A stretch of DNA of 64,000 nt from Clostridium sp. Marseille-P299 (lineage in GTDB: Bacteria > Bacillota > Clostridia > Lachnospirales > Lachnospiraceae), in contig NZ_FJVE01000006.1 of NCBI RefSeq assembly GCF_900078195.1, positions 436,501 to 500,500 on the forward strand. The letters are read 5' to 3'. Shown here one piece after another: positions 34,773 to 43,946 of this stretch. A program made the translations under genes and the position numbers. The notes beneath the pieces are model-generated. The model ran no database searches and was not told where the DNA came from. It saw only the letters and a list, made by a program, of their open reading frames with translations. Each line of letters opens with the position of its first letter. Position 1 is the first letter of the stretch.

Positions 34773-35921
34773 TCAATTCTCATTCTCTATGCCATGAATA
34801 CTTGGTGTTTTGGGTTTCACATAGTCCTCTTCCATTTGAATCGTTTGAGATTCACTTGCCCCTTCCTCCCAAACAGTCGATTGCACCAGTACATGATCTT
34901 CTTTTGATTTTGGTATAATCGTTTTCCTCACATTTGAAAAATCTATTTTTTCCGAAGCCATGCCAGGATGTGTGGCGTACCAAGTATCATACGCATCTTT
35001 GCCAGCCGTTCCATATAAAAATAATGGATTAATTGGTACTGTATTTAATAAAACTTCAAAATGCATGGTTTCACTTTTTGAATACCCTAGAGTGTCATAT
35101 TGCTTTACCTTCTGCCCAACTTTTACTTTTAAATCACATAAATTTTCGTAGGTAGTAATTAATGAATCCCCATGTTTTATCGTTACCTTATAGTTATTTT
35201 CATTTACTTTATCTATTTTTTCTACTATTCCATGAAACTGACTAATAACCTTAGAGGGTAACTCATCTTCAACATTTGGCTTAATTAACAGGTCAATCCC
35301 TGTATTTTTTTCTACCTTAGCTTCTTTTCCTGCCTTCAAAATGTTCCCAAAAGCTTTTTGTACAATAAGATAATATTCCGTTGGTGGTAATAACCCTTCA
35401 CCAATCACTCCGATGTCATAGGAATCACTATTCGCATTTAATATAGAATTCGCATATGCAAAAGCCTCTTCCTCCTGATCTTCTGTTAACAAATCAAGTA
35501 CATACGTATCCGGCTTTTTTAGTGCTCCCAACTGATTCAACACATCAATTGCATCGTTCATATTGCGAATAATCGTAGTTACGTCCTCATTTTTTTTAAA
35601 ACTTTGTTCTAATGCCAGTAATGAATCTTCTTTTTCAGCTAAAAGTAAATCTAAGTTATTACTATAACCGAAATCCCCCATCTGCTCTAAAAATGTAATT
35701 AGCTCATTTTTATATTGTGATTTCTTATATTTATAAATAATAGCTCTCATGTCTTCCAGAAGTGTTTCATCTGAAATCCTTCTATCACCTACTAATTCCC
35801 TTAAATCATCAACTGTTGCTGCAAAAACTGGTACAGATACTATACTAACATAACCTAGTAGGAACGTAATGAATAAAACCCCCTTAAAAATCTTCCTTTT
35901 TGTCTTATGAAATCTATTCAT
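34773..35921 (-). CDS. secreted M23 (LytM)-like protein with a degenerate active site
   Basis: About 382 residues from the ATG reading MNRFHKTK, preceded by AGAGGAAT; an upstream ATG would add 15 residues. Signal peptide ending VPVFA-ATV. A helical middle is followed at about 255-330 by an M23-like segment: IKHGDSLITTYENLCDLKVKVGQKVKQYDTLGY then MHFEVLLNTVPINPLFLYG. The catalytic YAHL histidine is Asn here and HxHFEV has lost its first His, so peptidase activity is unlikely. First gene of the Tad-like locus; it may bind peptidoglycan to position the machine (inference). Confidence 0.75.
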   Translation of the reverse strand: MNRFHKTKRKIFKGVLFITFLLGYVSIVSVPVFAATVDDLRELVGDRRISDETLLEDMRAIIYKYKKSQYKNELITFLEQMGDFGYSNNLDLLLAEKEDSLLALEQSFKKNEDVTTIIRNMNDAIDVLNQLGALKKPDTYVLDLLTEDQEEEAFAYANSILNANSDSYDIGVIGEGLLPPTEYYLIVQKAFGNILKAGKEAKVEKNTGIDLLIKPNVEDELPSKVISQFHGIVEKIDKVNENNYKVTIKHGDSLITTYENLCDLKVKVGQKVKQYDTLGYSKSETMHFEVLLNTVPINPLFLYGTAGKDAYDTWYATHPGMASEKIDFSNVRKTIIPKSKEDHVLVQSTVWEEGASESQTIQMEEDYVKPKTPSIHGIENEN

Positions 35922-36242
35922 ATTCCTCTCTTTTCTTTCATTGAGTTTAATAAAATCGGCATTCATGATTTTGATGATTATCCTTCATAACATTTTCTCC
36001 CCTAGCTAGCGTTTATTCTCTAACACTATTAAAAACTTAATTCAATTACTTTTGTCAAGTAAAACTTAAAAAGTATTTTTTGATTTGTTCACAACATGAT
36101 AAAATTATATATTCTATGTATATATTTCATAAAATATAAAAGCCCTTGCCACTTATACAGCAGCAAAGGCTCTTATTGATATCCTTATTACTTATTTTAA
36201 CTTTAATACTTTTTTTCTTTTATTAGAACTTTAAACGACTTT
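35922..36242. other. promoter-proximal gap upstream of the Tad-like locus
   Basis: AT-rich, no gene. It must contain the promoter of the Tad-like locus (left side) and the terminator of the SDR gene (right side). I could not assign a consensus promoter with confidence. Confidence 0.5.
36139..36173 (-). terminator. intrinsic terminator after the SDR gene
   Basis: AGCCTTTGC pairs with GCAAGGGCT on the minus strand, followed by TTTTATATTTT. Confidence 0.75.
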
Positions 36243-37040
36243 CTATCTCTTATTTTTAAGTTCAATCATGTCACCATACACAGGTGTTGGCATACCAAAT
36301 CCACCTGAAACATCAACAATCTGACCAGTTGTAAATGCTGAATCGTCACTTGCAAAATATAATACAGTTCCAGCAATCTCTTCTGGTAATCCCATACGCT
36401 TAATTGGTGTATGACGTAAGAAGAACTCTTTAAATTCCTCGGATAAATTATTATTTACAGCATCTGTTGCAGTCATACCTGGAAGTACTGCATTACAACG
36501 AATGTTATCTCTAGCACATTGAGTTGCAATAAGCTTAGTTAAATAATTGATTGCTGCCTTACTTGTTCCATATGCAATTTGAGAAATATCTGGGATAATT
36601 CCACCGATAGAGGAAATATTGATAATGCTTCCTCCCCCATTTGCTGCCATATGTGGAATAACTGCCTGTGAAGTTAAAAATACACTAGCTAAATTAGTAT
36701 CTATAGTTCCAATGAACTCTTCATATTTTGTTGTCTTGATATCTAAATCTGCTCTTGGATTAGAAGTTCCAAAGTTATTAACTAAAACGTCTATCTTTCC
36801 TTCTTGGCGAATAACTTCCTCTACCATTGATTGATAGCTTTCTTTTACCGTTGCATCATTATAAACTGCCTTTACACGATATCCTTCCTTATTTAGTTCA
36901 TTCGCTATTTCATTCGCACGTTCTAGATTTCTTGCTCCCATATACACAATAGCGCCTTCTTTTGCAAAACGCTGAACACAAGCTAGTCCGATTCCTCTCG
37001 TTGATGCTGTCACTAATACTACTTTATCTTGTAATCTCAT
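36243..37040 (-). CDS. short-chain dehydrogenase/reductase, 7-alpha-hydroxysteroid dehydrogenase-like
   Basis: 265 residues, classical SDR: cofactor loop TASTRGIG (11-18), NNFG (88-91), catalytic Ser144, Tyr157 and Lys161 (YGTSK). Beyond the generic motifs, the stretches STRGIG, NISSIGGIIPDISQIAYGTSKAAIN, DNIRCNAVLPG and the end GGFGMPTPVYGDM parallel what I remember of the 7-alpha-hydroxysteroid dehydrogenases of bile-acid-transforming clostridia. The arginines after ALVYLAAR (here IVYMGARNLERAN) would favour NADP(H). The substrate is inferred; many SDRs share this fold. Monocistronic. Confidence 0.8.
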   Translation of the reverse strand: MRLQDKVVLVTASTRGIGLACVQRFAKEGAIVYMGARNLERANEIANELNKEGYRVKAVYNDATVKESYQSMVEEVIRQEGKIDVLVNNFGTSNPRADLDIKTTKYEEFIGTIDTNLASVFLTSQAVIPHMAANGGGSIINISSIGGIIPDISQIAYGTSKAAINYLTKLIATQCARDNIRCNAVLPGMTATDAVNNNLSEEFKEFFLRHTPIKRMGLPEEIAGTVLYFASDDSAFTTGQIVDVSGGFGMPTPVYGDMIELKNKR

Positions 37041-37218
37041 TTTATGTCACTCCTATCTAACTTATATTTGTATACACTTATTATTTTACATAATTCTAGA
37101 ATATATGTTTATAAAATATTTATAAATTTTCTAAACATTTTCTTTACTCCAATTACCTTTAACTAAGGCTACGCTAATAAATAAACGTTAATTCTTTCTT
37201 TAAGAACAAAAAGGTGGA

Positions 37219-37262
37219 CAAAAAATCTCAGCTGTCAACAGGAAGTTGAGAGCTGAGATGAT
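37219..37262 (-). terminator. intrinsic terminator of the hydrolase gene
   Basis: CATCTCAGCT and AGCTGAGAT pair across a 17-base loop; TTTTTTG follows on the minus strand. Confidence 0.88.
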
Positions 37263-37286
37263 TTGCAAATTTACTTTCTTATTCTT

Positions 37287-37976
37287 TTAATCCTTCTCAT
37301 TTAATAAGAACTGACTCACTTTCTCATTAAATAACTGACTATTTTTATTTGCAATAAAATGATCGCCCTTAATGATACACAAGCGACTATTCTTTATGTA
37401 TTTTGCTATCATTTCAGTATGTCCTTGCTTTATCATATCATTTTTTCCTGCAATTACTAAAGTAGGAACCGTTATCTCTAAAAGTTCTTCCTTTTGAATG
37501 TTTGGCTGATGCACCATTAATGCTAATATTTCTTTTTTTACTACTACCTTTTTATTAACTTTAGAGATAAGCGAAACCATTCCATATCCAATGTAGATAG
37601 GAAGTTGAACACGATTCTTAACCCCAGATGGATGTAAATTTGCTCCGTTTAAAATCAACTTTTCCACATACTTCGGATACTTTAAAGTAAATAATAAAGC
37701 AATATTACCTCCATCGCTAAACCCTAATATAATTGCTTTTGTGATCTTAAATCCATCAAGAAAATCCTTCAAATCCTCTGCAAACTGCTCTAAAGTAAAT
37801 GGCTTTGATCCACGTTTAGATTCCCCATGACCCCTTGTATCTATGACTATCACTCGATATTGTTTTGAAAAATAATCTATTTGATGTTTAAAATATTCTT
37901 TACTTTCTCCATTTCCATGTAGCAAAATAAAAGGATAACCTTCTCCCTTTTCAATGTAACTCAACGTTATATCCAT
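37287..37976 (-). CDS. alpha/beta hydrolase
   Basis: 229 residues. The oxyanion motif LLHGNG (18-23), nucleophile elbow GFSDGG (Ser near 92), acid in VIAGKND (near 191) and histidine in IKGDHFIANKNS (near 212) form the full triad. No signal peptide, so cytosolic. The small cap and lack of other signatures leave the ester or amide substrate open. Leftward gene with its own terminator. Confidence 0.9.
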   Translation of the reverse strand: MDITLSYIEKGEGYPFILLHGNGESKEYFKHQIDYFSKQYRVIVIDTRGHGESKRGSKPFTLEQFAEDLKDFLDGFKITKAIILGFSDGGNIALLFTLKYPKYVEKLILNGANLHPSGVKNRVQLPIYIGYGMVSLISKVNKKVVVKKEILALMVHQPNIQKEELLEITVPTLVIAGKNDMIKQGHTEMIAKYIKNSRLCIIKGDHFIANKNSQLFNEKVSQFLLNEKD

Positions 37977-38079
37977 TATAAAACCTCATATATTCTAGGA
38001 ATTCTATTATTCTATAATTCTATTATCAATATTAATGATTGAATGTATGACCTTATACGCCTACTAAATTAACAAATAT

Positions 38080-38559
38080 TTAAAAATTGGCTTTGCAAAA
38101 TTGACTAACTTTTTTTGCAATTTCACATTTATCTTTTTTAATCGGTTCCAGAAAATCAATAGTATCCGCTATAATATTTCCATGCAAACGTTCTTTCATT
38201 TTTGAATAATATTTATCAGCATCTCCGCTACCATGGCAAGCGAATAGGTATATTGTTTTATTTTTAATTTCATTTGATGATAAAAAAGTATTCAGTGGCG
38301 ACGCATAAGTTCCCGCCCAAATAGGACTTCCAATAATCAAAGTATCGTATGCTTCTAAATTAAAAGACTCTTCTTTTAATTCTGGTTTGCGATGAAATAA
38401 AACACTTCCTCCGCTAACGAAAAATTTCTTAAAACCCTTGGTAGGAAACTCCTTTCTTGTTTCTAATTTAAACATCTTTGCTTTTGCTTCTTCCGCAATC
38501 ATTCTTGCTATAAATTCTGTATTTCCTTCCAGTGAATAATAAATAACCGCTGCTCTCAT
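38080..38559 (-). CDS. flavodoxin family protein
   Basis: 159 residues. FMN phosphate loop YYSLEGNTEFIA (8-19), the isoalloxazine-binding stretch SPIWAGTYASPLNTFL (about 85-100) and LFACHGSGDADKYY define the fold. It probably transfers electrons or acts as an NAD(P)H-dependent flavin reductase. No partner gene nearby except the unrelated hydrolase. Confidence 0.9.
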   Translation of the reverse strand: MRAAVIYYSLEGNTEFIARMIAEEAKAKMFKLETRKEFPTKGFKKFFVSGGSVLFHRKPELKEESFNLEAYDTLIIGSPIWAGTYASPLNTFLSSNEIKNKTIYLFACHGSGDADKYYSKMKERLHGNIIADTIDFLEPIKKDKCEIAKKVSQFCKANF

Positions 38560-38698
38560 ACTTAGCTCCCCTCTGGGATAACACTACATAATGCCCCTAC
38601 ATTTATTATTAAACGTCTATTAGAATTTCTATCTATAAACTATAATAACAGTATCATATAACCTTGACAACTGTTTGGGCCATAATTTTCCATAAACA

Positions 38699-38732
38699 TT
38701 AAGCAGCATAGCCAATTGACTATGCTGCTTAA
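38699..38732 (-). terminator. hairpin after the CBM26 gene
   Basis: TTAAGCAGCATAG / CTATGCTGCTTAA, a perfect 13-bp stem with an 8-base loop just past the stop. The following minus-strand sequence is only modestly U-rich. Confidence 0.75.
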
Positions 38733-38748
38733 CGTTAACGCTACCATT

Positions 38749-39405
38749 TTATTTATTAGGAAGTAATTTCTTTTTAGAAATAATAATAACGATTCCAAGT
38801 GCCGCTACAATGCCTACTCCCATAAGTAACATTGGCTGAGCTGTGTCGCCTGTTTTAGGAGACTCATCTTTGGCTGGAGTAACAGTTGTAGTATCACTTT
38901 GTCCCGCATCCTTTGATTCAGTTGCAGTTTCAGTCGTTGTTGAAGTTGGAAAACCTTCTGGAGCTTCTGTAAGTACTTGAACTGCCAATCCTTGTGCAGT
39001 ATAGCCATCTGAAGTGCCTTGATCCGTGATTGAAGTGCCTGTAACAAACCAATAAGCTGCTTTGTCTGCTTCTAAATCAGCAGGCAAGTTTCCAGTTTGA
39101 TTAATCTTTGGTGTACCATTGTCATTGAATATTACTTGAAAGGCACTGCCTTTTGTGTATTCAAATTGATACCAATCTTCTGTTTCCTCCACCTTAGTCA
39201 TCTGAGCTCCAGGCCATGTTGCAGTACCTTGAACAGGTCCTAATCCCTGCCAGATATAGCAATACACATCACTCCATCCTTCTGAATTTTGAAAATAAAT
39301 CATCACAGAAGATTCCGCTTTTGCTTTTAATGGCATTGCTGCAAAAGATAATACAAGAAGTGCTAACGTCATAAAACTAACAAAGAATTTTTTTAATGTT
39401 TTCAT
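38749..39405 (-). CDS. wall-anchored CBM26 starch-binding protein
   Basis: About 218 residues from the ATG reading MKTLKK, seven bases after AAAAGGGG. Signal peptide to about residue 31 (AKA-ESS). One CBM26-like module follows (MIYFQNSEGWSDVYCYIW, WPGAQMTKVEETEDWYQFEY, FQVIFNDNG), then a Thr/Ser-rich linker and SPKTGD, a membrane helix and the tail SKKKLLPNK: a complete sortase sorting signal. No catalytic domain. The next gene upstream is a class B sortase, the likely attaching enzyme. It would hold starch or maltodextrin at the surface for the adjacent transport locus. Confidence 0.82.
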   Translation of the reverse strand: MKTLKKFFVSFMTLALLVLSFAAMPLKAKAESSVMIYFQNSEGWSDVYCYIWQGLGPVQGTATWPGAQMTKVEETEDWYQFEYTKGSAFQVIFNDNGTPKINQTGNLPADLEADKAAYWFVTGTSITDQGTSDGYTAQGLAVQVLTEAPEGFPTSTTTETATESKDAGQSDTTTVTPAKDESPKTGDTAQPMLLMGVGIVAALGIVIIISKKKLLPNK

Positions 39406-39497
39406 CATTATTCCCCTTTTCATGATTTAAATAAAATTTTTTTAGACTTTAACTGTATGCTTCGTACGTTAATAAAAGCTTCTCACCACCATCTAGG

Positions 39498-40433
39498 TTA
39501 CTTCTTTTTTGCTACAATAATAAAACGACCGTCTGTTATATGATAACTGCAAGTAGATAATGTCAATAGTTTCTCTCCAAAAGAAGCGGTAACACCTGTA
39601 TCATATATTGATTTTTCTTTAATATTGTCTATGTATTCTCTATAATCCCTTTCCTCTTCTATGTTAGTAAACTTATAGTACTTAAATACATCTTGATTTT
39701 CATAAAATATCTGTGATTTGAAAACTGCTATAATTTCATAATCAGCTTCCTCATACAGTGTGTTAAAATGAATGATGGAATGTTCCTTATAATAACTTTC
39801 CTCAGTATATTTTAATAAATCATGAAACCCTGTACCATCTTTCATATTGTGTCCGTAAACCAGATAATTCTGGCTAAGTAAAAAATTCGTCCCTGCATCT
39901 AAAAAAGGTAATCCCCGTTTCTCTTCCTCCTTATTATAATTTCGATGCAAGTAATACTCTCCATCATCCGGTGTGTACATAATAGGATAATTTATATTCG
40001 TCCCATCAATTAAAACCCAACCTAAGATATCTGGATTTTGATGATATAATTCTGTGAATTGTTGTAACATTTTGGGGTTCTCATTTGCTTCTCTTGTGTC
40101 GTTATCTAAAACAGTTATATTCTCTTCTTTCGCAGAAGATGTTCCTATTGAAGAAGATGTTCTTATCGAAGAAAATGTTCCTATTGAAGAGGATATTCTT
40201 ATCGAAGAAATTGGCGCTACTGTAATTGGCGTAGGAGATACTGTAAATAAAAAGGGTGCAACTAAAAATTGTTTTTTATCACTCATTGTAGAAGCTAATT
40301 GTTCCATTAAATGTTGGTTATTTCTAGCTTCTATATGAAATTTAAACAACCAAGTGCAAGTCATAAGAAGGGTAATACTGCATATACCTAACAAGAACAA
40401 TTCACAACATTTGAAATTTTTTCCCCTTTTCAT
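39498..40433 (-). CDS. class B sortase
   Basis: 311 residues. N-terminal membrane helix (about 11-30), a Ser/Ile/Thr repeat linker (75-100), then the sortase domain with catalytic His195 (YGHNM), Cys295 (TLSTCSY) and Arg303 (GRFIIVAK). It fits the class B group with the long helix insert between strands. The target signal SPKTGD occurs in the neighbouring CBM26 protein, so the two probably work as a pair. Follows the GH13 gene in the same direction. Confidence 0.92.
   Translation of the reverse strand: MKRGKNFKCCELFLLGICSITLLMTCTWLFKFHIEARNNQHLMEQLASTMSDKKQFLVAPFLFTVSPTPITVAPISSIRISSSIGTFSSIRTSSSIGTSSAKEENITVLDNDTREANENPKMLQQFTELYHQNPDILGWVLIDGTNINYPIMYTPDDGEYYLHRNYNKEEEKRGLPFLDAGTNFLLSQNYLVYGHNMKDGTGFHDLLKYTEESYYKEHSIIHFNTLYEEADYEIIAVFKSQIFYENQDVFKYYKFTNIEEERDYREYIDNIKEKSIYDTGVTASFGEKLLTLSTCSYHITDGRFIIVAKKK
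40125..40215 (-). repeat. 18-bp-based repeats coding the sortase linker
   Basis: Units alternating GTTCCTATTGAAGAAG and GTTCTTATCGAAGAAA-like sequences encode SSIGT/SSIRT repeats between the membrane anchor and the catalytic domain. Copy number is probably variable. Confidence 0.85.
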
Positions 40434-40439
40434 GATATT

Positions 40440-40679
40440 TACACACTCCTATAAGTACTAAATAAATTAAAATTTTTACTTTCAGCAAAACTTACTCATT
40501 ATAACTAATAATTAATTACTCGTTATTATCTGCTTGTTATTAATTGCAGTTATTGCCTTCTAATTAACTGCCTATCATTACCTACTTGTTATTAACTACC
40601 CATTATTACCTACTAATTAACTGTCATTACCTACTTGTTATCGACTTCCATTTACCTCCTAATTAGTGCCTGTCATTAC
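40440..40679. repeat. degenerate tandem repeats at the 3' end of the amylase gene
   Basis: CATTACCTACTTGTTAT-type units recur at roughly 24-25 bp from about 40540 into the stop-codon region. They look like copies of the gene's last bases (AGTAAGTAGGTAATGACAG on the minus strand). No gene lies here. Confidence 0.75.
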
Positions 40680-42455
40680 CTACTTACTGCTAATCTCAAC
40701 AATTACACCTGTTAGTGGCAGTATAATATTATTTTTCATATCCCCAGTTGATAATAAATAAGTTTTATTATCTTGTAGCTCAATTTCTTTTTCAGATCGT
40801 GTTATATTGAGAATGGTAACTAAAGTTTCTTCCTCATATTGCCTTTTTAAATAAAACACCTCATCCTTTGCATAAATTTGAATATCTCCATATTTTAGCG
40901 ACTTCTTTGTCTTACGTAACTTTATTAATTGTTTTGTAAACTCAAATAATTCCACATTCCAACTACTACGCTCCCAATCAAACGTTTTTCGACAGTCTGG
41001 GTCCCCATTTCCAGTCATGCCTATTTCAGTTCCATAGTAGATACCCGGCATACCAATATAAGTAAACAACAGCATAAGAGCCATTTTAAGCTTGCGTTCA
41101 TCGCCATTACACCAGGTTAGAAAACGAACAGTATCATGGCTATCTAATAGGTTAAGCATTGATACTAATACTTGCTTAGAATTCCACATTAGGTATTCTG
41201 ATAAATCTGCTGCCAAATCCTTAGCATCTTTTTCACCCATTGCAAAGTACTGAATTGCTGACTTGGTAAAAGGGTAATTCATAACACCGTCAAATTGATC
41301 TCCTTGTAACCAAGGATAGGCGTTGTGCCAATTTTCACCTAAAATTAAGGCTTCTGGGTTAATATCCTTAACCACCTTACGAAACTCCCGCCAAAAATCA
41401 TGACTAACTTCATCCGATACATCTAGCCTCCAACCATCGATTTTCGCTTCTTTTGTCCAATATGCAACAGTATCAAATAGATACTTACGTAATTCTTTAT
41501 TTTCCGTATTCAATTTTGGCATATTCGGGCTGGTACCAAAAATGCTATAATTTAGCTGAGACAAATCAAGCGGCTGACTATAATCACTCACCTCCTCGCT
41601 CGTATATCTTGTTATTGGAAAACTTCTTATATAAAACCAATCTTTATATTTTGACTTTTCTCCATGTAAAATAACATCTTGAAATGGAGTAAAGTACCAA
41701 CTACAATGGTTAAACACACCGTCTAAAATAATTCGTATTCCCTTTTTATGAGCCTCTTCTACTAATTTACACAAAAGCTCTTTATTACCAAACATTGGGT
41801 CAATTTTTTCATAATCATAAATATCATACTTATGATTGCTAGGGGAACTAAAAATTGGCGTTAAGTATAATCCATTTACTCCAAGCTCTTCTAAATAATC
41901 TAAGCGATCTAATATACCTTGCAAATCCCCTCCATAAAAGCTATGAGGACCAGGCTTTTCACCCCAGGTGCATAATTCTTTTTTATCATTTTCACTATCA
42001 CCATTACAAAACCTTTCTACAAAAATTTCATAGAAAACAGTTTCATTCACCCAAGCGGGTACCTGATGAACGTCCACCTCATTAATATAAGGAAATTGAA
42101 AATAGTGAAAATACGCATTCACATCATCATATGTTTTAGAAAATCCAGATTCTGAATATATCAATGTATCCTGCCCATATGAAATTTCAAAATAATACCC
42201 TAGTCTTGAATTGGTAGCATCATAACAATATTGATAGTAATCAAATAAATGGTCACTGGCTACTTTCTTCATTTCATACGATGTTTTTTCAGACCAACGG
42301 TGCTTCTCAGAAATTACAAGTTTCACTTGTGTACAGTCATCTTTGGCAGTCCGTAAGCGAATGTGAAGTTCATCCTTCTTATATGCATATGCATAATTAC
42401 TTTTTTGTATATGACAAATTGCTTGTAGATTCAAATTAGCCTCCTTAAACTGCAT
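40680..42455 (-). CDS. CBM34-GH13 maltodextrin-degrading amylase (neopullulanase/cyclomaltodextrinase type)
   Basis: 591 residues without a signal peptide, so cytosolic. The N-terminal 125 residues have the CBM34 beta-sandwich pattern found in this subgroup. The GH13 barrel shows DGVFNH (245-250), nucleophile Asp345 (GWRLDV), acid/base Glu374 (LILGE) and His440-Asp441 (LLDSHDT). Members of this group cleave imported maltodextrins, cyclodextrins or pullulan fragments. It follows the transporter genes in one direction and should process what they import. Confidence 0.9.
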   Translation of the reverse strand: MQFKEANLNLQAICHIQKSNYAYAYKKDELHIRLRTAKDDCTQVKLVISEKHRWSEKTSYEMKKVASDHLFDYYQYCYDATNSRLGYYFEISYGQDTLIYSESGFSKTYDDVNAYFHYFQFPYINEVDVHQVPAWVNETVFYEIFVERFCNGDSENDKKELCTWGEKPGPHSFYGGDLQGILDRLDYLEELGVNGLYLTPIFSSPSNHKYDIYDYEKIDPMFGNKELLCKLVEEAHKKGIRIILDGVFNHCSWYFTPFQDVILHGEKSKYKDWFYIRSFPITRYTSEEVSDYSQPLDLSQLNYSIFGTSPNMPKLNTENKELRKYLFDTVAYWTKEAKIDGWRLDVSDEVSHDFWREFRKVVKDINPEALILGENWHNAYPWLQGDQFDGVMNYPFTKSAIQYFAMGEKDAKDLAADLSEYLMWNSKQVLVSMLNLLDSHDTVRFLTWCNGDERKLKMALMLLFTYIGMPGIYYGTEIGMTGNGDPDCRKTFDWERSSWNVELFEFTKQLIKLRKTKKSLKYGDIQIYAKDEVFYLKRQYEEETLVTILNITRSEKEIELQDNKTYLLSTGDMKNNIILPLTGVIVEISSK

Positions 42456-42548
42456 ACCTTTTAAAACCGTAGCTTTCTTAGCCTATCTAGTTTCTTAATC
42501 TATTCAGCTTTTTTAACTTACATAGTTTTCTTAATCCACCTAGTTTCT
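42456..42548. repeat. short repeats between the amylase and binding-protein genes
   Basis: TAGTTTCTTAATC-type units repeat three to four times with variable spacing (about 20-30 bp). Non-coding; in keeping with other 3'-end duplications in the window. Confidence 0.7.
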
Positions 42549-43832
42549 TTACTCCGTCTGTAAAAATGCATTCCAATCATCTTGCGCTTTCTTTGCAGCT
42601 TCTGCTGGTGTCAATTTTTGATCAAAAACTGCTGGGCCTATGTTCCCTGAAATAGTCCAGTAGTAAGATATTCTTTTTGCACTTGGCATTGGAATACTTT
42701 CATTAAATGCCTTCGTTATCGCTACTAAATCAGCATCATCTTTTAGACCTTCAATATTTTCTGAATCCCCACGGGATGTAATTTTAAAAGCTTTGGTATA
42801 AAGTAGTTCTGCACACTCCTTGGAAACTAAAAATTCAGCAAATAATTGAGCAGCCTTTGGATATTTTGTATAAGCTGAAACATGAGCATTCTGAACAAAT
42901 GCAAATGGTTTTTGCTGTTTTCCATCATAAGTTACAAGTTTCGTAACACCAAAATTAACTCCTGCCTCACGAAAGGACTTAACATTCCATGGACCTCCTA
43001 GCATATAAGCAGTCTTACCATCAATAAATTGTGTTACTAAGAAATCAGGGTTCGCCAAATCACCGGAAGAAATCGGCATGAGATTATAATAATCTGCTAA
43101 AACTTCCAAACCCTTTTCAAATTCAGGAGTATCAAATCCTGGATTATTATCATCCGTTCCGTCTTCTCCAAATAAGCGGAATCCATAAGTACTAAGCATA
43201 GGAAATATTGGTGAGCCTGTAGTAACATCTGAAAGATATATGAACTTATTTTCTTTCAGATCATTAAACGTAAGTGCCTCTTCCTTTAATTGTTCAAATG
43301 TTGATGCAGGTTCTCCAATAACTAACGCTTTGTTATAAAACATAACATTAGTTTCAATGGAAACGGGAACTCCGTACACTTTACTATCAACAGTTACTGT
43401 TTTCATTGCAACATCGCTAACTACGGTATTTAAATTCTTTACAATTTTAGAGTCAAGTTCTAAGAAAATTCCAGCTTGAATTCCTTCTAAAGTCTTATCA
43501 TGTGGACTCATAAATACGTCTGGTCCTTCCCCTGCTACCCCTTCTAAAACACCTTTAGTAAAATCATAAGCACCACCCTGTTCAACTTTTACGGTGACTC
43601 CATACTTTTCTTTAAATAGTCCCGCCACTGCCTCCCCAAATTCTTTATCACTCGTTCGAAATCTAAGTACAGCACCTTCTTCAGGTGTCCACTGTTCTTC
43701 TTCATTACTTAAAACTTCACTTACTGTAGTTGGTGTAATTTCTAAATTTTCATTAACTGGTAGCTCTTTACAACCTGTAAAAGTCAAAACTGTTAAAACT
43801 ATACTAATTCCCAATGCAATTTTCTTTCTCAT
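42549..43832 (-). CDS. maltose/maltodextrin ABC transporter substrate-binding lipoprotein
   Basis: About 427 residues from the ATG reading MRKKIAL, which has GGGAGGAACA upstream; ATGs farther out add residues without a site. Lipobox TFTGC. The solute-binding pattern is typical of family 1: EVVLRFRT-like start (VLRFRTSDKEFGEAVAGLFKEKYGVTVKVEQ), GPDVFMSPHD, GVPVSIETNVMFYNK, TAYMLGGPWNV and a C-terminal helix AAKKAQDDWNAFL. Malto-oligosaccharide specificity is inferred from the neighbouring GH13 enzyme and MalF/MalG homologues. Confidence 0.88.
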   Translation of the reverse strand: MRKKIALGISIVLTVLTFTGCKELPVNENLEITPTTVSEVLSNEEEQWTPEEGAVLRFRTSDKEFGEAVAGLFKEKYGVTVKVEQGGAYDFTKGVLEGVAGEGPDVFMSPHDKTLEGIQAGIFLELDSKIVKNLNTVVSDVAMKTVTVDSKVYGVPVSIETNVMFYNKALVIGEPASTFEQLKEEALTFNDLKENKFIYLSDVTTGSPIFPMLSTYGFRLFGEDGTDDNNPGFDTPEFEKGLEVLADYYNLMPISSGDLANPDFLVTQFIDGKTAYMLGGPWNVKSFREAGVNFGVTKLVTYDGKQQKPFAFVQNAHVSAYTKYPKAAQLFAEFLVSKECAELLYTKAFKITSRGDSENIEGLKDDADLVAITKAFNESIPMPSAKRISYYWTISGNIGPAVFDQKLTPAEAAKKAQDDWNAFLQTE

Positions 43833-43946
43833 TGTTCCTCCCATTCCGCCGCCATTGCAAATCAATCTACTAAATATACGTGCTAACCTTTTTTCAAAAT
43901 TAAATATTAAATTTGTACTTTTAAGCTATCAATCTTACTTTTCCCT

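Noticed and set aside
40054..40338. Rightward frame VPIEEDVLIEE over the sortase
   Set aside because: Antisense of the sortase linker repeats.
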